Source: Haloactinopolyspora alba (GTDB taxonomy: Bacteria > Actinomycetota > Actinomycetes > Jiangellales > Jiangellaceae). From it: DNA of 64,000 nt. Numbering within the stretch: the first letter of the stretch is position 1; the number at the start of each line of letters is the position of its first letter. The position numbers were made by a program, and so were the translations under genes. The stretch covers positions 1-64,000 of the forward strand of contig NZ_PYGE01000010.1 of NCBI RefSeq assembly GCF_003014555.1, written 5' to 3'. Below the pieces are notes generated by a model. That model was given only the letters and a program-made list of their open reading frames with translations, was not told the DNA's origin and ran no database searches. Positions 27,251 to 37,901 of this stretch are shown one piece after another.

Positions 27251-27865
27251 GTGGGCAGACCGCGGATTCACGACCAGCACACCCGCGAGCGGCTCCTGGA
27301 GCGCGCGGCGGAGATCATCACGACCTCCGGCGTGCGCGCTCTGAGCGTGCGCTCGCTCGCTTCCGACGCCGGCACCTCCACCGCGGCTGTCTACACGCTG
27401 TTCGGCGGGAAGTCGGGCCTGGTGACGGCGCTGTACCGGCAGGCGTTCGAGCGTTTCGCGCAGTCGCTGGCCGAGGTGAGCAGCGGGCCCGACCCGGTCG
27501 ACGACATCGTCCGGCTCGGGCTGGCCTACCGGCGGCACGCCGTCGCCGACCCGAACGGCTACCGGGTCATGTTCGGCGACGAGCTGCGCCCGTCGGACGT
27601 GCCACGGCGCGCCTTCCGGGCCGGGGCACAGACGTTCGATCCGTTGCTGGACGCGGTCCGTCGCGCTGTCGACATGGGCCGGTTCCCGGCCGAGCCGTCA
27701 CCCGAGGCCATCGCGACAGCGCTGTGGGCCAACGTGCACGGGCTGGTCTCGCTGGAGCTCGGTGAGTTCGTGCCGCCGTCGGCCGGCGATACGGCCGACG
27801 TGTTCGAGGCGGCGGTGCGAGCGAACACCGCGGGTTGGACGGCGATGGCCGACGCGCGGAAATGA
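27251..27865 (+). CDS. TetR-family regulator
   Basis: About 204 residues from GTG 27251 (product starts VGRPRIHDQHTRERLLERAA). HTH: VRALSVRSLASDAGTSTAAV then YTLFGGKSGLVTALYRQAF. The C-terminal domain (AVADPNGYRVMFGDELRPSD) is TetR_C-like. An upstream TTG at 27233 is less likely because it lies in the operator. Its stop codon TGA is part of dispersed repeat copy 2. Confidence 0.85.
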   Translation: MGRPRIHDQHTRERLLERAAEIITTSGVRALSVRSLASDAGTSTAAVYTLFGGKSGLVTALYRQAFERFAQSLAEVSSGPDPVDDIVRLGLAYRRHAVADPNGYRVMFGDELRPSDVPRRAFRAGAQTFDPLLDAVRRAVDMGRFPAEPSPEAIATALWANVHGLVSLELGEFVPPSAGDTADVFEAAVRANTAGWTAMADARK

Positions 27866-27939
27866 CCACGTTCACCATGGAATTCGATGCGTCACCACCC
27901 GTACAGGCCTGGTGATGCGTGTGAACGCCTTGTGACGCC
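27861..27939 (+). repeat. Dispersed repeat, copy 2 with micro-ORF
   Basis: A 52-bp core (27861-27912) is identical to copy 1 except for one base, with a looser extension shared with copy 3 to about 27939. ATG 27862 opens a 17-codon frame MTTFTMEFDASPPVQAW ending TGA 27913-27915. GCGTCACCA and TGGTGATGC can pair as a hairpin. Confidence 0.85.
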
Positions 27940-28028
27940 GGCGGCCGCGGTGCGGCGGACACGTTCAGCCGTCCCGAGCGGCACCCTGCCGAGGTGGGCA
28001 CGCTGACGCTGTCGGTGACGTGTCCTCA

Positions 28029-28122
28029 TACAACACAGCGTCGGATAGACAACTGAGCGTCGCAATCGGGCCGGATCCGGCACCTATTCGACGTTCAGTT
28101 GTCTATCCGACGCTCAGTTGTA
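28029..28122. repeat. Long inverted repeat, 34-bp arms
   Basis: Left arm 28029-28062 and right arm 28089-28122 are reverse complements with about four mismatches; the core ATAGACAACTGA pairs with TCAGTTGTCTAT. The 26-bp loop is CAATCGGGCC-rich. It lies between the convergent TetR and serine hydrolase genes, so it could serve as a bidirectional terminator, but the arms are unusually long. Confidence 0.8.
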
Positions 28123-28168
28123 CCCGGACACACAAGGCCATGCCCGACTCGGGTGATCGTCCTGACGA

Positions 28169-29659
28169 TCACCGGGCGACGCGCGGGCGGCGCCAGCGCA
28201 CGAGGGCGACGCCGAGCCGCGTGAGCGCGAGCGCGGACGCGGTGATCACGACGGCGACGAGCAGCCATGCCACGTCGGGCGCGTACAGCGGCATGACACC
28301 GAGATCGGTGCCGACCGACCACGGCAGCAACACGCCCGCGGCGAACGCGACCGCCGCGCAGCTCACGCACCACGACACCGTCGTGATCGCCAATCGAGCC
28401 CGTGACCGGGCGTGCCGGTCGCGGCGCGGGCGCCACAGCGACCATCCGGTGAGGGCGGCTAGCGCTGCCACGAGCACCGTCAGCCCGGCCAGCAGCGCCG
28501 GGTAGGCCGCGCCGCCGGAGCGTTCGGCGGGATCGCCACCGGCCAGGATGCGCGCCGCGCCGAGTTGCGCGGCGGCGAGTTCGGAGTCCTGGAAGAACCC
28601 GTAGACGTTCTGCAGCACGACGATGCCGAGCTCCTTCTCGGGCAGCAGCACGACACCGGCCTGGTATCCGGGTGCGGCGCCGAGGTGCCAGACGGTGCTG
28701 GTGCCGAGGTCGGTGTTGCGGTCGTCGTCGCGCCAGCCCAAGCCGTAGCAGTGCGTGTCCGAGATGTGCGCCGTGCCCTGTTGCATGCGGGAGACCGTGC
28801 CGGCGTCCAGGACACGTGAGTCGCCGTACCGGCCCTCGGCCAGTTGTGCGACTGCGAAGTGCGCCAGGTCGGTGATGGTTCCGCCGAGATAGCCGTAACT
28901 CGGCCCGGTCGGGTCGTACGGCGCGTCGAACGCGACCGCCTGGCCGGCGACGTAGCGATGGCCCGCGGGCAGGCGCTGGTCCGCGCCCTCGGGGGAGGTG
29001 ACCGCGCCGTCCATGTCGAGCGGCCCCAGGACGTTCTCGCGCAGGTAGCGCGTGTAGCTCATGCCGCTGACGGCTTCGACGAGTGCGCCGAGGACGAGGT
29101 AGTTCTCACTGGCGTACTCGTGCCGTGTGCCTGGCGCGAACTTCGGCTCGACGTCGGCGAGGCCGGCGACGGCACTGCGGTAGGGGTCGCCGTCCTGGCC
29201 GAACCGGTCGGTCACTCCGGTGCCCTCCGGGATGCCGCTGGTCTGTGTGAGCAGGTGCCGGACGGTGACCTGCCGGGCCGCGTCGGTATCGGCGAGGCGG
29301 AACGCCGGAAGGTACGTGCGGACCGGTTCGCCGAGGTCGACGGTGCCGTCCTCGACCAGCGTCATGACCGCGGTGGCGGTGACGGGCTTCGAGACCGACC
29401 CCCAGAGAAACGGGGTGTCGGTAGTGACGTCGTCGCCGTCGCCGTCCGTACCCCAGGCGCCCATCTCGTGGATGCCGTCGGCTCCGACGATCGCGTAGGC
29501 CATTCCCGGCACCCCGGATTCGGCCATCCGGCGGGCCAAGAAGTCGGCCGTGGTCGTTTCGCGGGTCTGCGGCGGCGACGCGGTCGTGCCGACCGTCGCG
29601 CTCGCGCCGACCGTCAGGCTGAGGCCGAGAACGGCGGAGGCGGTGACGTGCAGTGGCAT
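28169..29659 (-). CDS. Serine hydrolase, class C beta-lactamase/DD-peptidase fold
   Basis: A 496-residue secreted or anchored protein: signal peptide (MPLHVTASAVLGLSLTVGAS), penicillin-binding-like domain with the SxxK nucleophile in FLWGSVSKPVTATAVMTL, YASENY at the Tyr motif, and HLGAAPGYQAG near the third motif, then three C-terminal transmembrane helices. Members hydrolyse beta-lactams, peptides or esters; resistance is not implied. Start ATG 29659 has GGAG; the open frame runs further to 29746 across the operator, less likely. Divergent from TetR 29740. Confidence 0.83.
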   Translation of the reverse strand: MPLHVTASAVLGLSLTVGASATVGTTASPPQTRETTTADFLARRMAESGVPGMAYAIVGADGIHEMGAWGTDGDGDDVTTDTPFLWGSVSKPVTATAVMTLVEDGTVDLGEPVRTYLPAFRLADTDAARQVTVRHLLTQTSGIPEGTGVTDRFGQDGDPYRSAVAGLADVEPKFAPGTRHEYASENYLVLGALVEAVSGMSYTRYLRENVLGPLDMDGAVTSPEGADQRLPAGHRYVAGQAVAFDAPYDPTGPSYGYLGGTITDLAHFAVAQLAEGRYGDSRVLDAGTVSRMQQGTAHISDTHCYGLGWRDDDRNTDLGTSTVWHLGAAPGYQAGVVLLPEKELGIVVLQNVYGFFQDSELAAAQLGAARILAGGDPAERSGGAAYPALLAGLTVLVAALAALTGWSLWRPRRDRHARSRARLAITTVSWCVSCAAVAFAAGVLLPWSVGTDLGVMPLYAPDVAWLLVAVVITASALALTRLGVALVRWRRPRVAR

Positions 29660-29689
29660 GGGCACTCCGGGATCGGACCGAGACGATAG

Positions 29690-29733
29690 CCGTATGGACA
29701 TATGGTTTTCGCGGAACCATACACATATACGGT
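29690..29733. promoter_or_regulatory. Palindromic operator between hydrolase and TetR genes
   Basis: TATGGTT-N7-AACCATA (29701-29721) is perfect, flanked by CCGTAT and ATACGG arms. It overlaps the divergent promoter region and is a probable TetR site. Confidence 0.65.
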
Positions 29734-29739
29734 TGTCGG

Positions 29740-30381
29740 ATGCCACGTACTGCCGACCACGATGCTCGCCGGGCCCAGATCGCCGCCGCTGTGGTGCGAC
29801 TCGTCGCAGGTGACGGGCTCGACGCCGCGACCGTTGCGCGCGTGGCGGCCGAGGCCGGCGTCTCCGTCGGCCTGGTTCAGCACTACTTCCCAGCCAAGGA
29901 CGACATGCTGCTGTTCGCCTACGAGCGGGTGATGACGGATGCCGGCAGCCGGGTTGCGCAGCGGATCGCGGAGGGTGAGGCGCGACAGGGCACGATCAAC
30001 GGCGTCGTTCTGGACAGCCTGATGGAGCTGCTGCCGGTGGACGAGGCGCGCCGGGCGGAGTATCGCGTCGCGCGAGCGTTCCACGGCCGGGCGCTGGACA
30101 ATGCGGCTCTCACCGAGGTGGCCCGACGCTGGGCGGAGGATATCCGGCGACGCCTTTCCGTGGCCGTCCAAAACGGAACGGAGTGCGGCGAGGTGGACCC
30201 GGAGACGGACGCCGAACTGGCGGCGGTGCGGATGGTCGCGCTGGTCGGCGGACTGGCGGAGCAGGTGTACCGCGACGCCGACCGGCCGGTCGGAGCGCGG
30301 ACGATGGCCGCGGCGGCGGAACGGATCTTGCGCGACTGCCTCGACGACGTATTCGCCGGCGAGTGCCGTCACTACATGTGA
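29740..30381 (+). CDS. TetR-family regulator
   Basis: A 213-residue protein. HTH: LDAATVARVAAEAGVSVGLV followed by QHYFPAKDDMLLFAYERVM. The C-terminal half is BetI/TetR_C-like (EYRVARAFHGRALDNAALTE). ATG 29740 lies just past the palindrome. It most likely represses the divergent serine hydrolase gene and itself. Confidence 0.88.
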   Translation: MPRTADHDARRAQIAAAVVRLVAGDGLDAATVARVAAEAGVSVGLVQHYFPAKDDMLLFAYERVMTDAGSRVAQRIAEGEARQGTINGVVLDSLMELLPVDEARRAEYRVARAFHGRALDNAALTEVARRWAEDIRRRLSVAVQNGTECGEVDPETDAELAAVRMVALVGGLAEQVYRDADRPVGARTMAAAAERILRDCLDDVFAGECRHYM

Positions 30382-30418
30382 GCGGGGCCGGGCGTGGGCA
30401 CCGGCCTGCAGCCGATGC

Positions 30419-30808
30419 TCAGGTGGACGCGGGAGACGGCTGCGCGGAGGGTTCGCCCGTCGGGTTGCCGCTGGGGACGCCGGACGGCTGGTTCTCCATC
30501 GGTTTCTCGTCCACCTGGACCTGGTAGTTGACCTGGTCGCCGTCGATCGAGTCGGCGGTGACGGTCAGGCCGATGGTGCTGCCGTCGGAGGCTTCGAGGG
30601 TGCACCGGACCTCGCTGCCGACCTCGGCGACCAGGTCGTCCTCGCAGTCCACCGACTCGACGGGCTGGCCGACCTGTTCCTCGAGCAGGCCGGCGACGCC
30701 CTGTTCGAGCTCGTCCGCCGGCACGCTCTCGTCGGTCATCAGCGAGCAGCCGGCCAGGGCCAGAGCAGTGGCGCCGGTGGCGGCGACCAGGCGGGTGGTG
30801 CGATGCAT
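30419..30808 (-). CDS. DUF4333-like lipoprotein
   Basis: A 129-residue protein with a lipobox signal peptide (LVAATGATALALAGCSLMTD), so it is probably anchored to the outer face of the membrane. The domain has paired Cys residues (SVDCEDDLVAEVGSEVRCTL), as in DUF4333 proteins, and ends in a Pro/Ser/Gly-rich tail. Function unknown. It is divergent from clpB with the HspR-type site between them. Confidence 0.82.
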   Translation of the reverse strand: MHRTTRLVAATGATALALAGCSLMTDESVPADELEQGVAGLLEEQVGQPVESVDCEDDLVAEVGSEVRCTLEASDGSTIGLTVTADSIDGDQVNYQVQVDEKPMENQPSGVPSGNPTGEPSAQPSPAST

Positions 30809-30900
30809 GACGTTCTACCTTCCGATCGGTCATGCTCATCGTTTCAGACCCGATCCCGGCGTGCGCGACCCGGCACGCGCACGACCGACTGTCGAATCCT

Positions 30901-30925
30901 AAGTTGAGTGGAATAGACTCAACTT
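30901..30925. promoter_or_regulatory. HspR operator (HAIR-like) upstream of clpB
   Basis: AAGTTGAGT-N7-ACTCAACTT is a perfect palindrome related to the HAIR consensus, 55 bp before the clpB start. It ties clpB to the HspR regulon encoded at 2.2-6.4 kb. Confidence 0.9.
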
Positions 30926-30979
30926 GGGCCACGGTTCTACTGGACGGTAGACACGACCACGGCTGACCTGAGGAGACCG

Positions 30980-33586
<2,607 letters not shown>

Positions 33587-33855
33587 CCGTCACCTGATCG
33601 CCCGGCTGTCACCTGATCGTCAATGACGCACCTGATCGCTCGACGCGCGGCGATCAGGTGCAGAGGACGCCGGGCCTCGGGCGCATTGTGGCACCTGATC
33701 ATGCCCACGATACGAACGCCGGATGATCAGGTGACGAGCTGTCGGCCGGACGGCCTCAACGGTCACCTGATCGTTCCGCACCAGCCTGATCGTTCCGCAC
33801 CCGCCCGCATCGTTCCGTACGCGCGCGCATCGTTCCGCACTCGTCCACGCGACGG
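33587..33855. repeat. Array A of GTCACCTGATC motifs plus 20-bp tandem units
   Basis: Forward copies of (GT)CACCTGATC at about 33589, 33608, 33628, 33691 and 33762; reverse copies at 33651 and 33725. The first three are about 19 bp apart. The last forward copy runs into four TCGTTCCGCAC-like units at 33771, 33790, 33810 and 33830. No gene fits. It lies between convergent clpB and the SIP-family gene. Confidence 0.9.
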
Positions 33856-34593
33856 TCAGCTCGGTGATCCGGCGTGGCCTCGGCGCCAGTAACCGAAGAC
33901 GTGCAGCGCCTCCCGGGGCACGCCGCGCTCGCCGACAGCGAGACGACGTATCGCGCGGACCTCGCCGGTCTCGCCGGCCGCCCAGACCTCGACGTGCCCG
34001 TCCGGCCAGTCGAGGTCGCGGACCGCACGTTCCAGTGCTCCGGTGGTCCCGGGCGGGGCGCCGGCCCGGTGCAGCCAGTGCAGATCTAGCTCGGCCGCGG
34101 TCGGGACCGGCTGCTCCTCGGCCGCGTCGGCCACCTCGACGATCGCGACGGTCCGCAGGCCGGCCGGCGCGGCCTCCAGCACCGCCTGCAGCGCCGGCAG
34201 TCCGGTCTGGTCGCTGACCATGAACAGCGCGTCGGCGTCGAACGACGGCACCGCGTGCGGCCGGGGCCCGGTGAAGTCGATCGTGTCGCCGGGCGCGGCC
34301 CCTTGTGCCCAGCGGACGAACGGACCGTCGCCGTGCAGGACCACGTCGACGTCCAGGGTCGCGGAGGCGGGGACGTAGTGGCGGACGGTGTACGTGCGGC
34401 TCGGCGGGCGCGCGCCGAGCGGCGTGACCGACCGATCGGCCGGTAGCGCCAGCCGTACCACCAGGTTCGGGCACGAGGTGTCGACCGGCAGGTGCGCCTC
34501 GACGACCGACATCGTGAGCCGCAGCATCCGCGGGGTGACCGTCTCGGATCCGAGCACGCGCAGCCGGCCGCCGAAACGGGGGCGCTCGTTCAC
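33856..34593 (-). CDS. Siderophore-interacting protein family flavoreductase
   Basis: A 245-residue ViuB/SIP-type ferric-siderophore reductase: FAD-binding motif RTYTVRHYV, PGDTIDFTGPRPHAV, the C-terminal NAD(P)H domain (MVSDQTGLPALQAVLEA; VEVWAAGETGEVRAIRR) and the family end FGYWRRGHAGSPS. It would release iron from ferric siderophores in the cytoplasm. No siderophore genes are nearby. Start GTG 34593. Confidence 0.9.
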   Translation of the reverse strand: MNERPRFGGRLRVLGSETVTPRMLRLTMSVVEAHLPVDTSCPNLVVRLALPADRSVTPLGARPPSRTYTVRHYVPASATLDVDVVLHGDGPFVRWAQGAAPGDTIDFTGPRPHAVPSFDADALFMVSDQTGLPALQAVLEAAPAGLRTVAIVEVADAAEEQPVPTAAELDLHWLHRAGAPPGTTGALERAVRDLDWPDGHVEVWAAGETGEVRAIRRLAVGERGVPREALHVFGYWRRGHAGSPS

Positions 34594-34716
34594 CGTCCGG
34601 CCCCGCTGTGGTCATGGGCGAGCATGACGGACCAGGGTACTGTGCGCCGTCCCCGGCGACCGGAGCCAGGCTCGGCGAACGTATTCTGGTCGGCGTCGTC
34701 CGTCGAGGGAGAGTCC

Positions 34717-35031
34717 GTGTCCGCTGCCGTTCGCTGGTTCCGGATCGCCGCCGTCGCAGAGGCCGTGTCCTGGGTGGGCCTGCTGATCGGCATGGTGTTC
34801 AAGTATCTGGTGGTCGAGAACGAGATCGGGGTGCAGATCTTCGGCCCCGTCCACGGAGGCGTCTTCATCGTGTACGTGCTGACGGTTCTCGCCGCCGCCC
34901 GGGCGGAGCGGTGGCGGCCGTCGACCTGGATCCTGGGGCTGGTGTCGTCCGTGCCGCCGCTCATGACGCTGTGGTTCGAGCGGCGCGTCACGCCGGCGGA
35001 GCGCGGGTCCGGCCCCGTGCCGGTCTCGTAG
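34717..35031 (+). CDS. DUF3817-family membrane protein
   Basis: A 104-residue protein with three transmembrane helices (FRIAAVAEAVSWVGLLIGMV; VQIFGPVHGGVFIVYVLTVL; WILGLVSSVPPLMTLWF), matching the DUF3817 pattern (G-x-VHG). GTG 34717 is preceded by GAGGGAGAG; a TATTCT -10-like element at 34682 argues against the upstream in-frame ATG at 34624. Function unknown. Confidence 0.83.
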   Translation: MSAAVRWFRIAAVAEAVSWVGLLIGMVFKYLVVENEIGVQIFGPVHGGVFIVYVLTVLAAARAERWRPSTWILGLVSSVPPLMTLWFERRVTPAERGSGPVPVS

Positions 35032-35041
35032 AGTCGGAACC

Positions 35042-35821
35042 ATGGGTACGGCACTGATCACTGGTCCCACTGCTGGGATCGGGCTGGCGTTCGCCCGGGC
35101 GCTCGCGGCTCGGGGACACGACCTCGTGCTCGTCGCGCGGGACGCGTCGCGGCTGGACGCGGTGGCGGCAGAGCTGCGCGGAGCGTACGGCGTCGGCGTC
35201 GAGGTCGTGCCGGCGGACCTCTCCAGCGAGACCGAACCGGTGGAGAAGCGGCTGCGCGACACGTCCGCCCCCGTCGACCTGCTGGTCAACAATGCCGGCT
35301 TCGCGCTGCGCAAGCCGTTCCTCGTCAACGACGTCGCGGACGAGGAACAGATGCTGGACGTGCTCGTCCGTGCGGTCCTGCGGCTCACGCACGCCGCGCT
35401 GCCGGGCATGATCGAACGCGGGCACGGCGCGGTGGTCAACGTCAGCTCGGTCGCGGGGTGGGTGCCGCGCGGCACGTACAGCGCCGCCAAGGCGTGGGCC
35501 ACGTCGTTCTCCGAGGGCCTGGCGCCGCAGCTGGCCGGCACCGGTGTCCGCGTGATGGCGCTGGCGCCCGGATACACCCGCACCGAGTTCCACGACCGCG
35601 CCGAGATGGACATGTCCAGCCTGCCGTCGTGGCTGTGGCTCGACGCCGACGCGCTGGTCAAGACGGCGCTGCGGGACCTCGACCGAGGCAAGGACGTCTC
35701 GGTTCCCGGCACGGCGTACAAGGTCGCCGCGGCCGCGCTGCCGCTGCTGCCGCGGCGCCTGGTCCGGTCGGTCGGCCAGCGCCATCCTGCCGGCCGGCAG
35801 GGGTACCGGCGCCGCCGCTGA
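35042..35821 (+). CDS. Short-chain dehydrogenase/reductase
   Basis: A 259-residue SDR with TALITGPTAGIGLAFARALA (cofactor loop), DLLVNNAGFALRKPF, Ser in NVSSVAGW and the YxxxK motif in TYSAAKAWATSF. The acidic-to-Arg turn (LVARDASRLDAV) suggests NADP preference. Substrate unknown; closest in style to the DltE/YqjQ-type SDRs. It starts 10 bp after the DUF3817 gene. Confidence 0.85.
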   Translation: MGTALITGPTAGIGLAFARALAARGHDLVLVARDASRLDAVAAELRGAYGVGVEVVPADLSSETEPVEKRLRDTSAPVDLLVNNAGFALRKPFLVNDVADEEQMLDVLVRAVLRLTHAALPGMIERGHGAVVNVSSVAGWVPRGTYSAAKAWATSFSEGLAPQLAGTGVRVMALAPGYTRTEFHDRAEMDMSSLPSWLWLDADALVKTALRDLDRGKDVSVPGTAYKVAAAALPLLPRRLVRSVGQRHPAGRQGYRRRR

Positions 35822-35831
35822 GCTTCGTCCG

Positions 35832-36464
35832 TCAACCCGGGAGCGCGTCGACCGCGTCGGCCAGGAGCGTGCTGAGGTCGGCTCCCTCCAGTACCCGCCA
35901 GCCGCGCGAGTGCGCCGAGCGGGCCCAGAACGACGTCGGCCCGGTGCCGGGAACCTCGGAGCCGGTGCGGACGTAGGCGCACGGTGCGTCCGGCCAGTCC
36001 GGCGCCGCCGGCAACGGCTCCGTCCAGAAGTCGTGCCCGCGTGGGCGCGGCGCGTCCGGGGGCCAGCCGGCGCCCGGGGCGTGCAGCGCCTCGTGCGCGC
36101 TCTCGGCGACATCGGCGTCGGCGGCGCGCAGCAGGTCCAGAAACGACGGCGCGCCCGGCCGCGGCAGTGCAGCGTCCACGAACACGTACCCGCCGACGCC
36201 GCGACCGCCCGCACGCTGGGTGCGCGCCAGCGCCGGCAGCAGCGGCCCGGCCGTGCCGTGCCCGATCAGGACCAGCGGGTCTCGCATCCGCCGGGCGTGC
36301 AGGGGCCGGGCGAGCGAGGCGATCCAGGCCACCGCGTACGGCGGACCGTCGGCGGTCGACGGTGGGGTCACCACGTCGTGGTCACCGAGCTCGACCCCGG
36401 CCTGCTGCCAGTGATCGGCGCGGTCCAGCGGGCCGGACACGAGAACGAGAGCGCCGGGTTTCAT
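35832..36464 (-). CDS. Alpha/beta-hydrolase-like protein
   Basis: A 210-residue product starting MKPGALVLVSGPLDRADHWQ. LVLIGHGTAGPLLPALARTQ corresponds to the nucleophile elbow, but the usual Ser is His-Gly-Thr here (G-x-G-x-A), and YVFVDAALPRPG follows. The expected active serine is therefore absent and the enzyme may be non-catalytic. Convergent with the SDR gene, divergent from pyrE. Confidence 0.65.
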   Translation of the reverse strand: MKPGALVLVSGPLDRADHWQQAGVELGDHDVVTPPSTADGPPYAVAWIASLARPLHARRMRDPLVLIGHGTAGPLLPALARTQRAGGRGVGGYVFVDAALPRPGAPSFLDLLRAADADVAESAHEALHAPGAGWPPDAPRPRGHDFWTEPLPAAPDWPDAPCAYVRTGSEVPGTGPTSFWARSAHSRGWRVLEGADLSTLLADAVDALPG

Positions 36465-36494
36465 CGCTCTCAGCCTGCCGTACGCTCGTCTGCC

Positions 36495-37034
36495 GTGAAC
36501 GCCTGGGACGAACTCCGACACCAGATCATCGACAAGGCCGTCGTGCGCGAGCGCGTGGTGCTGTCCTCCGGACGGGAGGCGGACTACTACATCGACATGC
36601 GCCGCATCACACTGGACGCCGCCGCGGCGCCGTTGGTGGGCACGGTGATGCTCGACCTGGCCGCCGAGCTCGACGTCGACGCAGTGGGCGGGCTGACCCT
36701 CGGCGCCGACCCGGTGGCGACCGCCATGCTGCACGCCGCGCACGCACGCGGACGGCAGCTGGACGCGTTCGTCGTCCGCAAGGACGAGAAACAGCACGGC
36801 CTGCGCCGACGGATCGAGGGACCGGACGTGACGGGACGCCGGGTGCTGGCGGTCGAGGACACCTCGACGACCGGCGGCAGCGTTCTGACGGCCGTCGAGG
36901 CGCTGCGCGACGCCGGCGCGGAGGTGGTCGCGGTGGCGGTCATCGTGGACCGCGACACCGGCGCACGGCAGCAGGTCGAGACCGCCGGGCTGCAGTACCG
37001 GGCCGCGTTCGGCAAGGACGACCTGGGGCTGTGA
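36495..37034 (+). CDS. pyrE: Orotate phosphoribosyltransferase
   Basis: A 179-residue PRTase of UMP biosynthesis: VVLSSGREADYYIDMRRITL, FVVRKDEKQHGLRRRIEG and the PRPP-binding motif VLAVEDTSTTGGSVLTAVEA. GTG 36495 is the natural start. The clpB...pyrE...TrmH order is common in actinobacterial chromosomes. Confidence 0.95.
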   Translation: MNAWDELRHQIIDKAVVRERVVLSSGREADYYIDMRRITLDAAAAPLVGTVMLDLAAELDVDAVGGLTLGADPVATAMLHAAHARGRQLDAFVVRKDEKQHGLRRRIEGPDVTGRRVLAVEDTSTTGGSVLTAVEALRDAGAEVVAVAVIVDRDTGARQQVETAGLQYRAAFGKDDLGL

Positions 37035-37041
37035 GCGCCGG

Positions 37042-37425
37042 TCAGTACCTCTCGGCGAGGTGCGCCCGGTTGGCGGGCGGCTGGTACGGCTCCGGCCAGG
37101 CGTCGGTGACCTCACTGGTCAGCCCGTCGGCGTCGAGGCGGAAGAAGGTGATGCCGACCATCCGCTCATTGCCGACCCGGAAGTCCAGCCAGGTGGCGGC
37201 CTCGTCGCCGGCGGCGACGAGGCGCTGGACGGTGAGGTGCCAGTCGCCCGGGTACTCGGCGTTGAACCGCACGTAGGCGTCCCGGCCCCGGACTCGTTCT
37301 CGGGTCTGCGGCATGGTGTAGACGACGTCCTCGGCCAGGGTGGCGGCGAAACCGGCCCAGTCGCGCGCCTCCGCGGTGGCCCAGAACCTGGTGATGACAT
37401 CTTCGGTCTCGGACATGCCGGTCAC
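37042..37425 (-). CDS. SnoaL-like/NTF2-fold protein
   Basis: A 127-residue single-domain protein: VITRFWATAEARDWAGFAAT, LAEDVVYTMPQTRERVRGRD and VGITFFRLDADGL, typical of nuclear-transport-factor-2-like small proteins (nitrogen-metabolism or SnoaL-like families). GGAGG lies 11 bp before GTG 37425; ATG 37416 is an alternative. Function not assignable. Confidence 0.75.
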   Translation of the reverse strand: MTGMSETEDVITRFWATAEARDWAGFAATLAEDVVYTMPQTRERVRGRDAYVRFNAEYPGDWHLTVQRLVAAGDEAATWLDFRVGNERMVGITFFRLDADGLTSEVTDAWPEPYQPPANRAHLAERY

Positions 37426-37901
37426 GCTAGAGGCCGCCTCCGACAGGGTCGGTGCGGACAGCTTCCCCGCGTGATCGATGGACAGCCTTCCCGCGTGATC
37501 GGCAGCGGTCTTCTGTCGCCACGGCGCTGTCGATCCGTCGACTCCTGCGCCAGCGGCCAGCGCACGGTCAGTCCTTACGTCTTCTGCGGCCCACGTCGGG
37601 GCGTGTCATCTTCTGCTGCGGGCGCCGGCACCGCCGTCGGCGTCGCCGTCACCCGTCACCAGGGGCTGGTCGGCCGACGATCAGGTGACGAAGTCGCCCG
37701 CATCCGGCCTCTACTGTCACCTGATCGTTCCGCATCCACATGATGAGACGCGATCAGGTGACCCCCGTGCCCTGTACCCGGCGCTCGCGTCACCTGCTCG
37801 TTCACACAGCGGTGATCAGGTGACGAAATCGCGATCAGGTGACGCGAGCTCCTGCCCCGGACGATCACGCTCCGGCGGAGGCGGGCGCTAGGTTGGTGGC
37901 C
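37426..37901. repeat. Array B of GTCACCTGATC motifs and a 24-bp tandem repeat
   Basis: A 24-bp direct repeat (GGACAGCTTCCCCGCGTGAT at 37456; variant at 37480) is followed by motifs at 37716 and 37789 (GTCACCTGCTCG) forward and 37678, 37751, 37813 and 37832 reverse (CGATCAGGTGAC). No gene is supported in this 476-bp stretch upstream of the TrmH gene. Confidence 0.88.

Noticed and set aside
28169-29659. Antibiotic-resistance beta-lactamase
   Set aside because: The SxxK and Tyr motifs only show the general serine hydrolase fold; three C-terminal membrane helices and the TetR pairing do not indicate a resistance enzyme.
33587-33855. CRISPR array at the repeated GTCACCTGATC motifs
   Set aside because: Repeats are only 11-12 bp, gaps are about 7-60 bp, copies occur in both orientations and no cas genes are present.
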